DNA of 64,000 bases from Apodemus sylvaticus (lineage: Eukaryota; Chordata; Mammalia; Rodentia; Muridae): contig NC_067473.1 of assembly GCF_947179515.1 (NCBI RefSeq), forward strand, positions 83,792,013 through 83,856,012, given 5' to 3'. Both the position numbers and the translations under genes were made by a program. Every line of letters starts with the position of its first letter. The first letter of the stretch is position 1. This document shows positions 39,717 to 44,008 of this stretch, one piece after another. The notes beneath the pieces are model-generated. The model did not search any database. It was not told the DNA's origin and worked only from the letters and a program-made list of their open reading frames with translations.

Positions 39717-40583
39717 ATCACTGTGTGCATCACTGTGTGCATCACTGTGTGCATATATGTGTGTGTTGATACCCATAGAGGTATCGGATCCTCTGGAGCT
39801 GGAATTATAGGTGGTTGTAAAGTGTCCCATAATTGCCAGGAACTTAACTACCCTTAACTACTGAGCCATCTCATCTCTCCAGACGCTACAGGTGGCTTCT
39901 TTAGTAAGTTCCTACACGAGTCTTGATGCCCAAAAATGCTATTATACTTAAAACAAAACAAAACAACAACAACAAAAAAAAAAACTTAAGAGAAAAGATG
40001 CCCCCAAGGTATTGCAAAGCTAGTTAGAGTCTTGGAAACTACTCGGTTTGGAAGACAGACTTCCCCCAGAAAGTTCTCCAAGTCTTAGCTTGGTAAGGAG
40101 GAGGGGCTTTTTTCTATTCAGAGGAACCACTTTTTTGCTTTCAGTTTCTCAGTGAAGAGGAACTGGAAACCGAAACAAATACAAACTCCAGAGCTCTGCG
40201 AATCGAGAATCAGTTGACCTGCTGACTTAAACTGCTTAAAACAGGGTTCCTGCCTCTAAATATCCCTACTCCAGCCACCAGGTATCCCTGGTCCAGCCAC
40301 CCGGTATCCCTGATACCCTTCCCTGGTCCCCTGGTCCCGCGACCCGAGGCTCCCACTTCGTGTCCTGAGCACCTGCTCAGGAGCTCAGCTCACCTGGCTG
40401 TTCGGTACTCTGCTCTCTCCTCTGGCCCAGCTGGCCCCAGCTGTTGTCCCCGCAGGAATACACCCTGTGGTTGCTGAACAGTAGCAGCGAGTGGCGTTCC
40501 CCGCTGGCCGCCTTCAAGAGTTTATTGCGGGTTCCTGCCTTCTGGAGCTGAGGCTGCCTTCCTGCAGCCCAGCTGAAGTACAT
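5291..40583 (-). CDS. Herc6: HERC6-like HECT E3 ligase, N-terminal half (13 exons, partial)
   Basis: Spliced gene on the minus strand; coding pieces are listed exon by exon. Exon lengths from exon 1 are 190, 160, 77, 228, 95, 125, 137, 74, 119, 60, 94, 190 and 155 nt, total 1,704 nt (568 codons) with no stop, and all junctions have GT/AG and matching phase. Residues 1 to about 360 are RCC1-type repeats (repeated SCG..H and WG/FG....GQLG motifs). About 360-568 is the HERC6-type linker. The HECT domain with its catalytic cysteine is not in the window. Family knowledge: HERC6 is a cytoplasmic, interferon-inducible E3; in mouse it takes the ISG15-ligase role that HERC5 has in human. The protein follows human HERC6 closely in exon order and conserved blocks, including the Ile-Asp-Val-Asp-Leu block of exon 11. 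HERC5 and HERC3 are alternatives but fit the linker less well. Identity was judged from remembered family sequence, not a search. Confidence 0.92.
5774..5950 (-). mobile_element. B2 SINE
   Basis: Minus-strand B2: the plus strand ends in CCACTGAGCCATCTCTCCAG, the complement of the B2 tRNA-like head. Confidence 0.85.
5963..6060 (-). mobile_element. Diverged B1-like SINE
   Basis: Contains TGTAGCCCAGGCTGGCCCTG and a GTGCTGAGGTTATGAT stretch, a worn minus-strand B1. Confidence 0.55.
6304..6346. repeat. (ATTT)n microsatellite
   Basis: About eleven ATTT units. Confidence 0.95.
6405..6541 (-). mobile_element. B1-like SINE
   Basis: Minus-strand B1: TTTGAGACAATGTCC start and GGGGCTGGAATTACAGATG end, diverged. 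Confidence 0.65.
6569..6745 (+). mobile_element. B2 SINE
   Basis: Begins AGGGCTGGAGTGATGGCTC, with B-box-like GGTTCCATTCCCAGCACCC; plus strand. Confidence 0.85.
7081..7132. repeat. (GA)n microsatellite
   Basis: Uninterrupted GA run of about 52 bp. It is followed at about 7215-7395 by a B3/B4-like minus-strand SINE remnant ending in GGGTGCTGAGCTTGG. Confidence 0.9.
7500..7911. other. Intron 12 sequence upstream of exon 12's donor
   Basis: An ATATATGC-rich patch near 7496-7530, then AT-rich intron with no recognisable repeat or gene. Confidence 0.5.
7912..8101 (-). CDS. Herc6: Herc6 exon 12 (190 bp, residues 454-517)
   Basis: Acceptor TGACCACAG|ATAACC, donor TTCCTGA|GTAAGG; phase 0 in, phase 1 out. 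Encodes ITTCLEEDLLSSLP, then HQEALLVFLLLPECSIMQD and a FAKAIHKMNG helix. This is the helical linker between the RCC1 and HECT domains. Confidence 0.9.
8316..8499 (-). mobile_element. B1 SINE with (TTTG)n tail
   Basis: Well-preserved minus-strand B1: GAGACAGGGTTTCTCTGTG through GTGCTGGGATTAAAGG. The (TTTG)n/T run at 8316-8364 is its A-rich tail. It lies in intron 11. Confidence 0.92.
9039..9132 (-). CDS. Herc6: Herc6 exon 11 (94 bp, residues 422-453)
   Basis: Acceptor TTCATAG|AGATGC, donor TCCTTG|GTAACA; phase 2 in, phase 0 out. Encodes ENNFIDVDLKLARDIFKKL and then a KWISSL segment that is conserved in HERC5/HERC6. Confidence 0.9.
9617..9716 (-). mobile_element. B1-like SINE
   Basis: Contains GCCCAGGCTGGTCTTGAAC and AAGTACTAGGATTACTGGAG; diverged minus-strand B1. 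Confidence 0.65.
9717..11789. other. Intron 10, mostly unassigned
   Basis: No exon or clear repeat seen, apart from a pair of similar segments of about 38 bp at 10312-10350 and 11150-11188 sharing CCTACATGCAATAAGCAT, and an A-rich patch at 11009-11047. Confidence 0.5.
11790..12000 (+). mobile_element. B2/B3-like SINE, diverged
   Basis: Starts AGGGCTGGGAGATGGTTCAG with a worn promoter-like head and GGTTCTCTAGCACCCACAT; plus strand. Confidence 0.5.
12001..13030. other. Intron 10, unassigned block
   Basis: Small frames exist on both strands (for example 12089-12355) but have no recognisable domain. The composition suggests an old repeat that I cannot name. No exon evidence. Confidence 0.4.
13031..13080. 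repeat. Perfect 25-bp tandem duplication
   Basis: The unit starting AGGGAGGAATCTTATAG and ending CAATTC is present exactly twice, back to back. Confidence 0.95.
13165..13385 (+). mobile_element. 5'-truncated L1 (3'UTR only)
   Basis: Begins in the L1 3'UTR (CAAATGAGGTACAAGAAG) and ends CATTTGAAATGTAAATAAA followed by a short A-rich tail. The same end occurs in the L1s at 17170, 26869, 33117, 50089 and 56910. Confidence 0.85.
13463..13492. repeat. (CA)n microsatellite
   Basis: Uninterrupted CA run, about 30 bp. Confidence 0.95.
13497..13893 (+). mobile_element. MaLR-like solo LTR (diverged)
   Basis: Same LTR type as 47049-47460: it shares AAGCACCCCTCCATGG, CTCCAGGTTCCTGC and a terminal CACTAATTAAGACA. 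Assigned to rodent ERVL-MaLR-type LTRs; the exact family name is uncertain. Confidence 0.6.
13941..14011. repeat. (GT)n(GA)n compound microsatellite
   Basis: GT run to 13976, then GA to 14011. A B1/B4-like plus-strand remnant follows to about 14130. Confidence 0.9.
14397..14456 (-). CDS. Herc6: Herc6 exon 10 (60 bp, residues 402-422)
   Basis: Acceptor TTATGTTTGCAG|AAAAAT, donor AAGAAAAG|GTAATG; phase 2 at both ends. Read in that phase it encodes ISLIFSSSACLTASFLKKR, closely matching the human HERC6 linker. Another frame stays open across the exon and hides it from a simple ORF scan. Skipping would remove exactly 20 residues in frame. Confidence 0.88.
14538..14761. mobile_element. URR1 hAT MITE
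   Basis: Complete element with termini CAGTGCTTCTCAACC and GGTTGAGAACCACTG. Flanking 8-bp duplications TCATATGC and TCATATAC differ at one base, as expected for an old hAT insertion. It lies in intron 9, about 80 bp upstream (in the gene's sense) of exon 10. Confidence 0.9.
14764..15296. other. Intron 9, unassigned
   Basis: AT-rich, no exon or recognised repeat. Confidence 0.5.
15297..15415 (-). CDS. Herc6: Herc6 exon 9 (119 bp, residues 363-402)
   Basis: Acceptor TTCTTTAAAG|CATACT, donor AAAAG|GTGCCT; phase 0 in, phase 2 out. Encodes the basic linker KKILPEMIRINKSLVNKW and then AAKKGKDREDAK. The donor was chosen because the frame beyond it no longer resembles HERC6, while exon 10 continues the family sequence in phase 2. 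A GTGAGA downstream (about 15245) is in the wrong phase for exon 10. Confidence 0.82.
15668..17176 (+). mobile_element. L1 with 5' inversion (twin priming)
   Basis: 15668-16228 reads as minus-strand ORF2 and 16229-17176 as plus-strand ORF2 C-terminus plus 3'UTR and A-rich tail. The flanks carry an exact 14-bp duplication ATAAATCAAAATTC (15654-15667 and 17177-17190). About 45 nt of L1 are missing at the inversion joint. ORF2 is broken by stops. Located in Herc6 intron 8, antisense to the gene. Confidence 0.9.
17191..17640. other. Intron 8, unassigned
   Basis: No gene or recognised repeat. Confidence 0.5.
17644..17725. repeat. (CA)n(GA)n compound microsatellite
   Basis: CA to about 17686, then GA to 17725, both pure. 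Confidence 0.95.
17727..18919. other. Intron 8, C/T-rich unassigned block
   Basis: A 163-codon frame (18371-18862) and overlapping frames occur on both strands, but none shows a domain or splice context. Possibly old ERV-derived; not called as a gene. Confidence 0.4.
18925..19310 (+). mobile_element. MaLR-like LTR, diverged
   Basis: Same type as 13497 and 47049: CCAACTTGATGCAAAGC near the 5' end, CTGCCTCCAGGTTCCTG in the middle and GTTTTATCACAGCCACAG near the 3' end. Confidence 0.5.
19311..19784. other. Intron 8, pyrimidine-rich unassigned block
   Basis: Rich in CT/TTC, with no recognised repeat or exon. Confidence 0.4.
19785..20040. mobile_element. Two ID/B4-like SINE remnants
   Basis: 19785-19840 is a minus-strand remnant ending CCACTGAGCCACATCCCCAG. 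19957-20040 is a plus-strand ID-like element with TTGCCTAGCATATATGAGG and an A-rich tail. Confidence 0.55.
20097..20170 (-). CDS. Herc6: Herc6 exon 8 (74 bp, residues 338-362)
   Basis: The acceptor is an uninterrupted T13 tract followed by AG|ACCTTG; donor TTATCA|GTACGT; phase 1 in, phase 0 out. Encodes DLVDIKVKDIFAGAHANFVTT, the end of the RCC1-like domain. Confidence 0.88.
20629..20765 (-). CDS. Herc6: Herc6 exon 7 (137 bp, residues 292-338)
   Basis: Acceptor TATATTGTAG|TTATCA, donor GAGG|GTATGA; phase 2 in, phase 1 out. Encodes SYHTIAYVGTTGQVVSLGHAP and then the stretch ending LLSAE that closes the seven-bladed propeller in HERC5/6. Confidence 0.9.
20995..21145 (-). mobile_element. B1/B4-like SINE
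   Basis: Contains a TATAGACCAGGCTTGCC stretch and AGTGCTGGGATTAGAAGC; intron 6, diverged. Confidence 0.55.
21490..22990 (-). mobile_element. Old L1 ORF2 fragment
   Basis: Minus-strand L1 ORF2 text with many breaks, recognisable around 21690-22100 (complement of the ORF2 C-terminus) and 22800-22990 (CATTTGTTGAATAGGGAGG region). It contains SINE-like sequence at about 22640-22760. Same strand as Herc6. Confidence 0.6.
23377..23501 (-). CDS. Herc6: Herc6 exon 6 (125 bp, residues 251-292)
   Basis: Acceptor CTTAAACAG|GATGGA, donor GGAAG|GTATCA; phase 0 in, phase 2 out. Encodes DGQVFTFGGNSSGQLQHSP followed by RRGPQRIEGIGGPVSQIECG. The usual GQLG of the RCC1 turn is GQLQ here. Confidence 0.9.
23978..24143 (+). 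mobile_element. B2-like SINE with (CA)n tail
   Basis: Starts GGGACTGGAAAGAAGGCTCAG and ends in (CA)n at 24115-24143. A second (CA)n lies at 24279-24309. Confidence 0.75.
24367..24510 (-). mobile_element. L1 3'-end fragment
   Basis: ATTTATTTTCATCCCAAATG followed by a C-rich block is the complement of an L1 3' end. Confidence 0.5.
24658..24835 (+). mobile_element. B2 SINE
   Basis: GGGGCTGGAGAGGTGGC head and CCAGTTCCAGGGGATCTGAC tail; plus strand, intron 5. Confidence 0.85.
24900..25215 (+). mobile_element. B3/B4-like SINE remnant
   Basis: Contains AGAGAGACCCTGCCTC and TCTTCTGGTCTCCACAAGCA, typical of the B1-B2/ID hybrid elements; diverged. Confidence 0.45.
25352..25408 (+). mobile_element. 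ID-like SINE
   Basis: GGGATGTTGCTCAGTGGTGG with ACTTATCTAGCAT; a short tRNA-derived head. Confidence 0.6.
25985..26172 (+). mobile_element. B2-like SINE
   Basis: GGTCTGAAGAGATGGATCAG head and TGACACCCATAAGGAACC; ends AAATAAATCTTTAAAACAAAA. Confidence 0.75.
26583..26677 (-). CDS. Herc6: Herc6 exon 5 (95 bp, residues 219-250)
   Basis: Acceptor TTTCAACAG|AGCAAA, donor ACCGAG|GTAATT; phase 1 in, phase 0 out. Encodes GALKNLNVVYISCGYEHTAV, matching the HERC6 RCC1 blade that precedes the GQVFTFG exon. Confidence 0.9.
26869..28760 (-). mobile_element. Recent 5'-truncated L1 with open ORF2 tail
   Basis: Minus-strand insertion in Herc6 intron 4, same direction as the gene. It has an exact 17-bp duplication TGACTCAACATAATTTT (26852-26868 and 28761-28777), a long poly(T) on the plus strand (26869-26899), an L1 3'UTR, and an uninterrupted ORF2 C-terminal frame of 536 codons (27142-28752). 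The frame runs from the region after the reverse transcriptase into the C-terminal Cys-rich segment (CWRGCGERGTLLHCWWGC) and ends SLISGY. The lack of stops and the perfect duplication mark it as young. 5' truncation removes the endonuclease and catalytic RT core, so it cannot move by itself. Confidence 0.96.
28778..29935. other. Intron 4, unassigned
   Basis: Moderately AT-rich; no exon and no repeat recognised. Confidence 0.5.
29936..30163 (-). CDS. Herc6: Herc6 exon 4 (228 bp, residues 143-219)
   Basis: Acceptor TTTTTGTAG|ATGGCC, donor TTAAAG|GTGAGA; phase 1 at both ends, so skipping it would keep the frame and delete 76 residues. It encodes FSWGSNSQGQLGLG (147-160) and then AQVAAGGTHSFALSL and FGWGNNRSGQLALSG, covering parts of two RCC1 repeats. 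Confidence 0.92.
30254..30298. repeat. (CA)n microsatellite
   Basis: Uninterrupted CA run about 90 bp upstream (in the gene's sense) of exon 4. Confidence 0.95.
30467..30548 (+). mobile_element. ID-like SINE remnant
   Basis: GACTAGGGCTGTAGCTCTAT with an A-rich end; weak match. Confidence 0.4.
30560..31669. other. Intron 3, unassigned; possible L1 5' part
   Basis: No exon was seen. The stretch 31260-31660 runs straight into L1 ORF2 and has open plus-strand codons (31459-31701), so it may be L1 or older retroelement sequence; I cannot assign it firmly. Confidence 0.35.
31670..33117 (+). mobile_element. 5'-truncated L1, ORF2 C-terminus and 3'UTR
   Basis: Plus-strand ORF2 from the segment before the KWIKDLHIKPDTLKLIEKK block, through the Cys-rich end and 3'UTR, to an A-rich tail at 33105-33117. 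Frame broken by several stops and a small deletion near 32250. Interrupted at 32376-32402 by an A25 tract with flanking duplication. Antisense to Herc6, intron 3. Confidence 0.9.
33140..36170 (+). mobile_element. Old L1/HAL1-like fragment
   Basis: Decayed plus-strand text. The early part (33150-34640) looks ORF1-like, the later part (34640-36170) is ORF2 with RT-region words. Many stops. Whether the first part is HAL1 or ordinary L1 is uncertain. Confidence 0.65.
36240..37235 (+). mobile_element. Second old L1 ORF2 fragment
   Basis: Repeats an ORF2 segment already present at about 34800-35800 (compare AAAGAAATTGAGAATATTAT with AAAGAAATTCAGAATATTAT), so it is a separate insertion or duplication. 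It ends about 60 bp short of Herc6 exon 3. Confidence 0.6.
37296..37372 (-). CDS. Herc6: Herc6 exon 3 (77 bp, residues 117-143)
   Basis: A short exon found by phase and homology. Acceptor TTATTACAG|GAAAAT, donor GAAG|GTAAAG; phase 2 in, phase 1 out. It encodes IIQVSCGHYHSLALSE, the end of an RCC1 blade. An old L1 fragment ends only about 60 bp into the following intron (near 37235). The distance from exon 4 (7.1 kb) is mostly L1. Confidence 0.9.
37373..37949. other. Intron 2, unassigned
   Basis: No repeat or exon recognised; a TTTG-rich patch at about 37919-37942. Confidence 0.4.
37950..38060 (-). mobile_element. B1-like SINE
   Basis: Worn minus-strand B1 (AAAGGGTTTCACATAGGTCTG through CAACTGAGGATGACCTTGGG). 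A similarly worn copy lies at 44870-44975. (TTTA)n follows at 38291-38312. Confidence 0.55.
38550..38709 (-). CDS. Herc6: Herc6 exon 2 (residues 64-117)
   Basis: Acceptor TTTCCAAAG|AACC and donor TAC|GTAAGT; enters in phase 1 and leaves in phase 2. It encodes an RCC1 repeat with SCGKEHSVAV (78-87) and TWGAGSEGQLGIG (95-107), nearly identical in layout to human HERC6. Confidence 0.92.
38710..39672. other. Intron 1, unassigned apart from the ISRE-type site
   Basis: Low-repeat intron holding the triple GAAA site at 39020. Confidence 0.5.
39020..39037 (+). promoter_or_regulatory. Triple GAAA ISRE-type site in Herc6 intron 1
   Basis: GAAAGCGAAACTGAAAGG contains three GAAA cores at exact 6-bp steps, a strong IRF/ISRE pattern. 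It lies 1.36 kb downstream of exon 1 and 0.3 kb upstream of exon 2. The sequence around it is not a recognisable SINE or LTR. Confidence 0.6.
39674..39754. repeat. (GT)n followed by 12-bp tandem repeat
   Basis: GT run to about 39714, then three exact copies of GCATCACTGTGT (39715-39750). Confidence 0.95.
39770..39885 (-). mobile_element. B2/B3-like SINE remnant
   Basis: Plus strand reads ACTACTGAGCCATCTCATCTC, the complement of a B2-type head; intron 1. Confidence 0.6.
40139..40176. promoter_or_regulatory. Divergent ISRE-type pair in Herc6 intron 1
   Basis: GAAACTGAAA on the minus strand (40148-40139) and GGAAACCGAAAC on the plus strand (40165-40176) are both direct GAAA repeats with 2-nt spacing, the IRF/ISGF3 recognition pattern. 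They lie about 220 bp inside intron 1, within roughly 450 bp of the start codon. Family knowledge: HERC6 is interferon-induced. Use in vivo is inferred. Confidence 0.6.
40394..40583 (-). CDS. Herc6: Herc6 exon 1 (coding part, residues 1-63)
   Basis: Starts at ATG 40583-40581 (MYFSW...), with G at -3. The first RCC1 unit is visible as SGERHSLLL at residues 27-35 and SCGDNSWGQLG at 43-53. The donor is CAG|GTGAGC, ending the exon in phase 1. The same frame has an upstream ATG at 40640 that would add 19 residues; I chose the MYF start because human HERC6 begins there. The 5'UTR and exact transcription start cannot be fixed from sequence. Confidence 0.9.
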
Positions 40584-40800
40584 CCCTGCGGTGCCCAGCC
40601 ACCCGCGGCTCTGGTGTGTCAGATGGATTCCCAAATGCAAGTGACCTAGCTTCTCTAACGCCTCCCAAGAGCACTGCCCAGTCCCTTACGTCATAGTTCT
40701 TTCGAGTAAGTGCCTGCTCGGTCCCATGCCATTAACAGCTTTTCCGCAGGCTGCGGGCTTCCTTCTCAGGTCATTTTAAAACCTGACTTGAATTTCAACT
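40584..40800 (-). promoter_or_regulatory. Herc6 proximal upstream region with CRE-like site
   Basis: Immediate upstream DNA of the Herc6 start codon. TGACGTAA (minus strand, 40693-40686) is a CREB/ATF-type element about 100 bp upstream of the ATG. I see no canonical TATA box close by. That this is the core promoter is inferred from position only. Confidence 0.5.
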
Positions 40801-41217
40801 GAGTATCTGAGAAGACAGGGAAGAAGAAAGTATCTCCATCATAAGAAAGTCACTTGTGCGTCCTGCTGCTCTGGGCAAATTGCTAGGTCTGTGAACTATT
40901 TATTAAATGACAATATTCACAAGTTGTAGCAATTTCAGTGGCAGCCAGTTCCCAGGGAATCTGCTCTCCTTGACAGTTCTAACTGGGGTTCTTTTATTCC
41001 AGTCTTGATTATTAATTTTCAGATCACACATTAAGCATCACACCGTAAATCTATATGTATAATAACTAGATTATGGAGTGTGTACAGGGGGTTAAAGAAC
41101 TTTTTAAAAAGTTTCAAAGAGACCTAGAAAGCCAAATCTGGAAAGCTCGTAGGGATGTGATTAATAACAAACCGCAGCCAAATTGCAAGGGAGAAGCTGT
41201 TGTTCAACTGAAGCCAA

Positions 41218-41273
41218 CTGCAGAGTAAGGGCAGGGTCCAATTGCAGAGAAGTGAAAACCTTCCCACCAAAGT
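41218..41273 (+). repeat. Left arm of perfect 56-bp inverted repeat
   Basis: Begins CTGCAGAGTAAGGGCAGGG and ends CTTCCCACCAAAGT. Its exact reverse complement is at 41769-41824, 56 of 56 bases. Homology stops abruptly on both sides. Not a repeat I recognise. Confidence 0.95.
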
Positions 41274-41398
41274 TCTACAAGTCAACAGAAAAATGAAAAA
41301 GTCCTAGAGAGCCCTCATTTGCCGGGCTTGTTGAGCTCTGGAGGGAAGAATTTGATGGAGACATCTCCTTTAGAGCTGTTTGTTCAAAGGAAGATCTG

Positions 41399-41539
41399 TC
41401 TCTCTCTCTCTCTCTCTCCCTCTCCCTCTCCCTCCCTTCTTCTTCTTCTTCTTCTTCTTCTTCTTCTTCTTCTTCTTCTTCTTCTTCTTCTTCTTCTTCT
41501 TCTTCTTCTTCTTCTTCTTCTTCTTCTTCTTCTTCTTCT

Positions 41540-41601
<62 letters not shown>
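41399..41601. repeat. (CT)n(CTT)n(CT)n tract
   Basis: CT/CCT to about 41436, pure CTT units to about 41544, then CT to 41601. It lies between the two arms of the 56-bp inverted repeat, 0.8 kb upstream of Herc6. All long frames here are artefacts. Confidence 0.97.
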
Positions 41602-41609
<8 letters not shown>

Positions 41610-41768
41610 GAAAACAAATACAGCTCTGAAATGGCTGTGGGTCGCTGTATTTGTTCCCATCTGCTGCAGGTTGAAGCCTCTCTAATGGTGGCTGAATAAG
41701 AAGCAGACATATGAGTATAGCAGAATATTATTATAGCAGAATATATAAGTCATGTTATTACTTTTTGT

Positions 41769-41824
41769 ACTTTGGTGGGAAGGTTTTCACTTCTCTGCAA
41801 TTGGACCCTGCCCTTACTCTGCAG
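41769..41824 (-). repeat. Right arm of perfect 56-bp inverted repeat
   Basis: Begins ACTTTGGTGGGAAGG and ends ACTCTGCAG, the exact reverse complement of 41218-41273. The spacer is 495 bp. Confidence 0.95.
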
Positions 41825-42286
41825 TAGTATTTAGTTTTGTCCTAGGCCTCTGGGTTATCCACATTCTGGTTCTTATTCCCCTAAGCAGTTTCAGGTATGG
41901 GTTCCATCTCATGGTGTCAGCCTTAATTCAAATCAGTTGCTTACTCCGTGTGCCCTAGCATATTTTGCAAGCAGTATAGGTTGTAGATCAAGGATTCTGC
42001 GGTTGGATTGGTTTACTTTTCTCTTTTGCAGCCTGCCGAGTCCCTTTGCAGGTCACAGACATTAGAAGATGGGGATAAAGGTTCTAGGTAGGCACTAGCG
42101 CTACCTCTCCACATTTAATGCATTGTGTGAGTGTCGACTTCAGCAGTGAAGACTTGCTGTCCGTTTGTTGAGGGCAACCTATTTTCTTGGCAACAGCTTA
42201 GATTATTTGGGGATTTCATAGGAACCCTTTCAGCCAATAACTCAATTGGATAAAACTCAGTCCCAGACTGAAAGCTAGACAGGAGA
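41825..42286. other. Upstream of Herc6, unassigned
   Basis: No repeat or exon recognised between the inverted repeat and the candidate CTCF site. Confidence 0.5.
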
Positions 42287-42305
42287 TGGCCAGTAGGGGG
42301 CTCCA
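42287..42305 (+). promoter_or_regulatory. Candidate CTCF site 1.7 kb upstream of Herc6
   Basis: TGGCCAGTAGGGGGCTCC matches the core of the CTCF motif (CCA..AGGGGGC) except near its 3' end. It lies just outside the 3' end of the old L1 at 42340 and not in a recognisable B2 SINE. Confidence 0.45.
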
Positions 42306-42339
42306 TCTCCTTCGTTATCTAGAGATTTCATTAAGATCA

Positions 42340-43977
42340 CCTTCATATATTGTATAAAGTTCCGACTACATTAGATTTCCATGTCCTTCAAATGGGCTTC
42401 AATGCTAGGTGCCCCTCCCATCATTTCCTCTCTAAATTACATTTCTTCTGCTTCCTTCCCACCAGAACCTCCCATTCCCATGCCTTCCCCGCCTCTACCA
42501 ATAAAATCCATTCCATTTTCCCATCCCAGAAAAATCCATGTGTCCTCCTAGTCCTCTCCTCTATGCCTAACCTCTTTGGGTTAAAAAGATACAAAATATA
42601 CAGAATACCAAATAGAAAACAAGACCAGAAAAGAAATTACTCGTAGTATTCTTTAACATGTAGTCATCCAGTTTGACCAGCACCAATGTTTTTTGAAGAT
42701 TCTATTTTCTAGTGTGTATTTCTAGCTTCTTTCTCAAAAATCACACGTCTACAGGTGTGTGGATTTATTTCTGAGTGTTCAATTCTATTCCATTAATCAA
42801 CATTCCTGCTTTTATGACAATGTTATACTACTTTTCTTGCTTTGTAGTATAACTTGAGACCTCCAACAGTTCTTTGTGTAGGATTATTTTAGCTCCATTG
42901 ATTTTGTGTGTGTGTGTTCTGATATAAAGTAGAATTCTATTGCCCTTTCAAGGTCTTAGAAGAATTGTGCTGGAATTTTAATAGGGAATGTATTGAATCT
43001 TATATTGCCTTTGGTAGGATGGCCATTTTTACTATGCCAATTCTACTGATCCATGAATATAAAAGAACTTTCCATTGTCTGATGTCTTCTTCAGTTTCTT
43101 TCTTCGGAGACTTGAAGTTCTGTCATACAAGCTTTTCAGTTGTTTGGTTAGACTTACCCGAAGATACTTTATATTATTTAAGACTATTATGATGGGTACA
43201 GTTTCTTGGTTTTCTTTCTCAGTCTGTTTGTCCTTTCTATATAGGGAGATTACTGACGTTTTTGTAATTTAATTTTGTTTCCATCTACTTTGTTGAAATT
43301 GTTTATCAGTTGTAGGAATTCTCTGGCTGAATTTTTAGGGTCATTTATGTATCATCTGCAAATAGCAATATTTTGACTTCTTTCCAAATTGTATACCTTT
43401 GATCTATTTAGTTGTCTTATTGTTCTAAGACTTCAAAGGCTATATTGAGTAGATATGAAGAAAGTATACAGCCTTGCCTTGTTCCTGATTTTAGTAGAAT
43501 TGTTTTGAGTTTTTCTCCATTTAATATGACATTCAGTATAGGCTAGCTGTAAACTGCCTTTATTATATTGAGGTGTGTTCCTTGTCACCCTAATATCTCC
43601 ATCACTTTCCCCCCCCAAAAGCATGTTAGGTTTTGTCAAAGGCCTTTTGTTCATCTAATGAGATGATCATGTAACTTTTCTCTGTTTATATGGTGGGTTA
43701 CATTTATTGATTTTAATGTACTGAACAACCACTACATCTCTAGGATAAAGCCTGCTTGATCATGTGGATTACTTTTATGCATTCGTGTATTCAGTTTGAA
43801 GGGATTTTATTGAGTACTTTTTGTATCTATGTGCTTAAGGGTAACTGTGGACTCATAAAATGAATTAGACAACGTTTCTTCTGTTTCTAGTTTGTGGAAT
43901 AAATTGAAGCATATTGGTGTTAACTCTTCTCTGAAAGTCTGATAGACTTTTGTGTTAAAACCATATAGCCCTGGGTG

Positions 43978-44008
<31 letters not shown>

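Noticed and set aside
39715..39754. Possible CRISPR-like direct repeats
   Set aside because: Three adjacent 12-bp copies with no spacers, next to a (GT)n tract; an ordinary microsatellite.
40584..40640. In-frame upstream ATG giving a 19-residue longer HERC6
   Set aside because: Family members start at the MYF methionine; the extension shows no conservation that I recognise.
41319..41710. Overlapping frames of about 100-126 codons on both strands
   Set aside because: Translations of the CT/CTT microsatellite.
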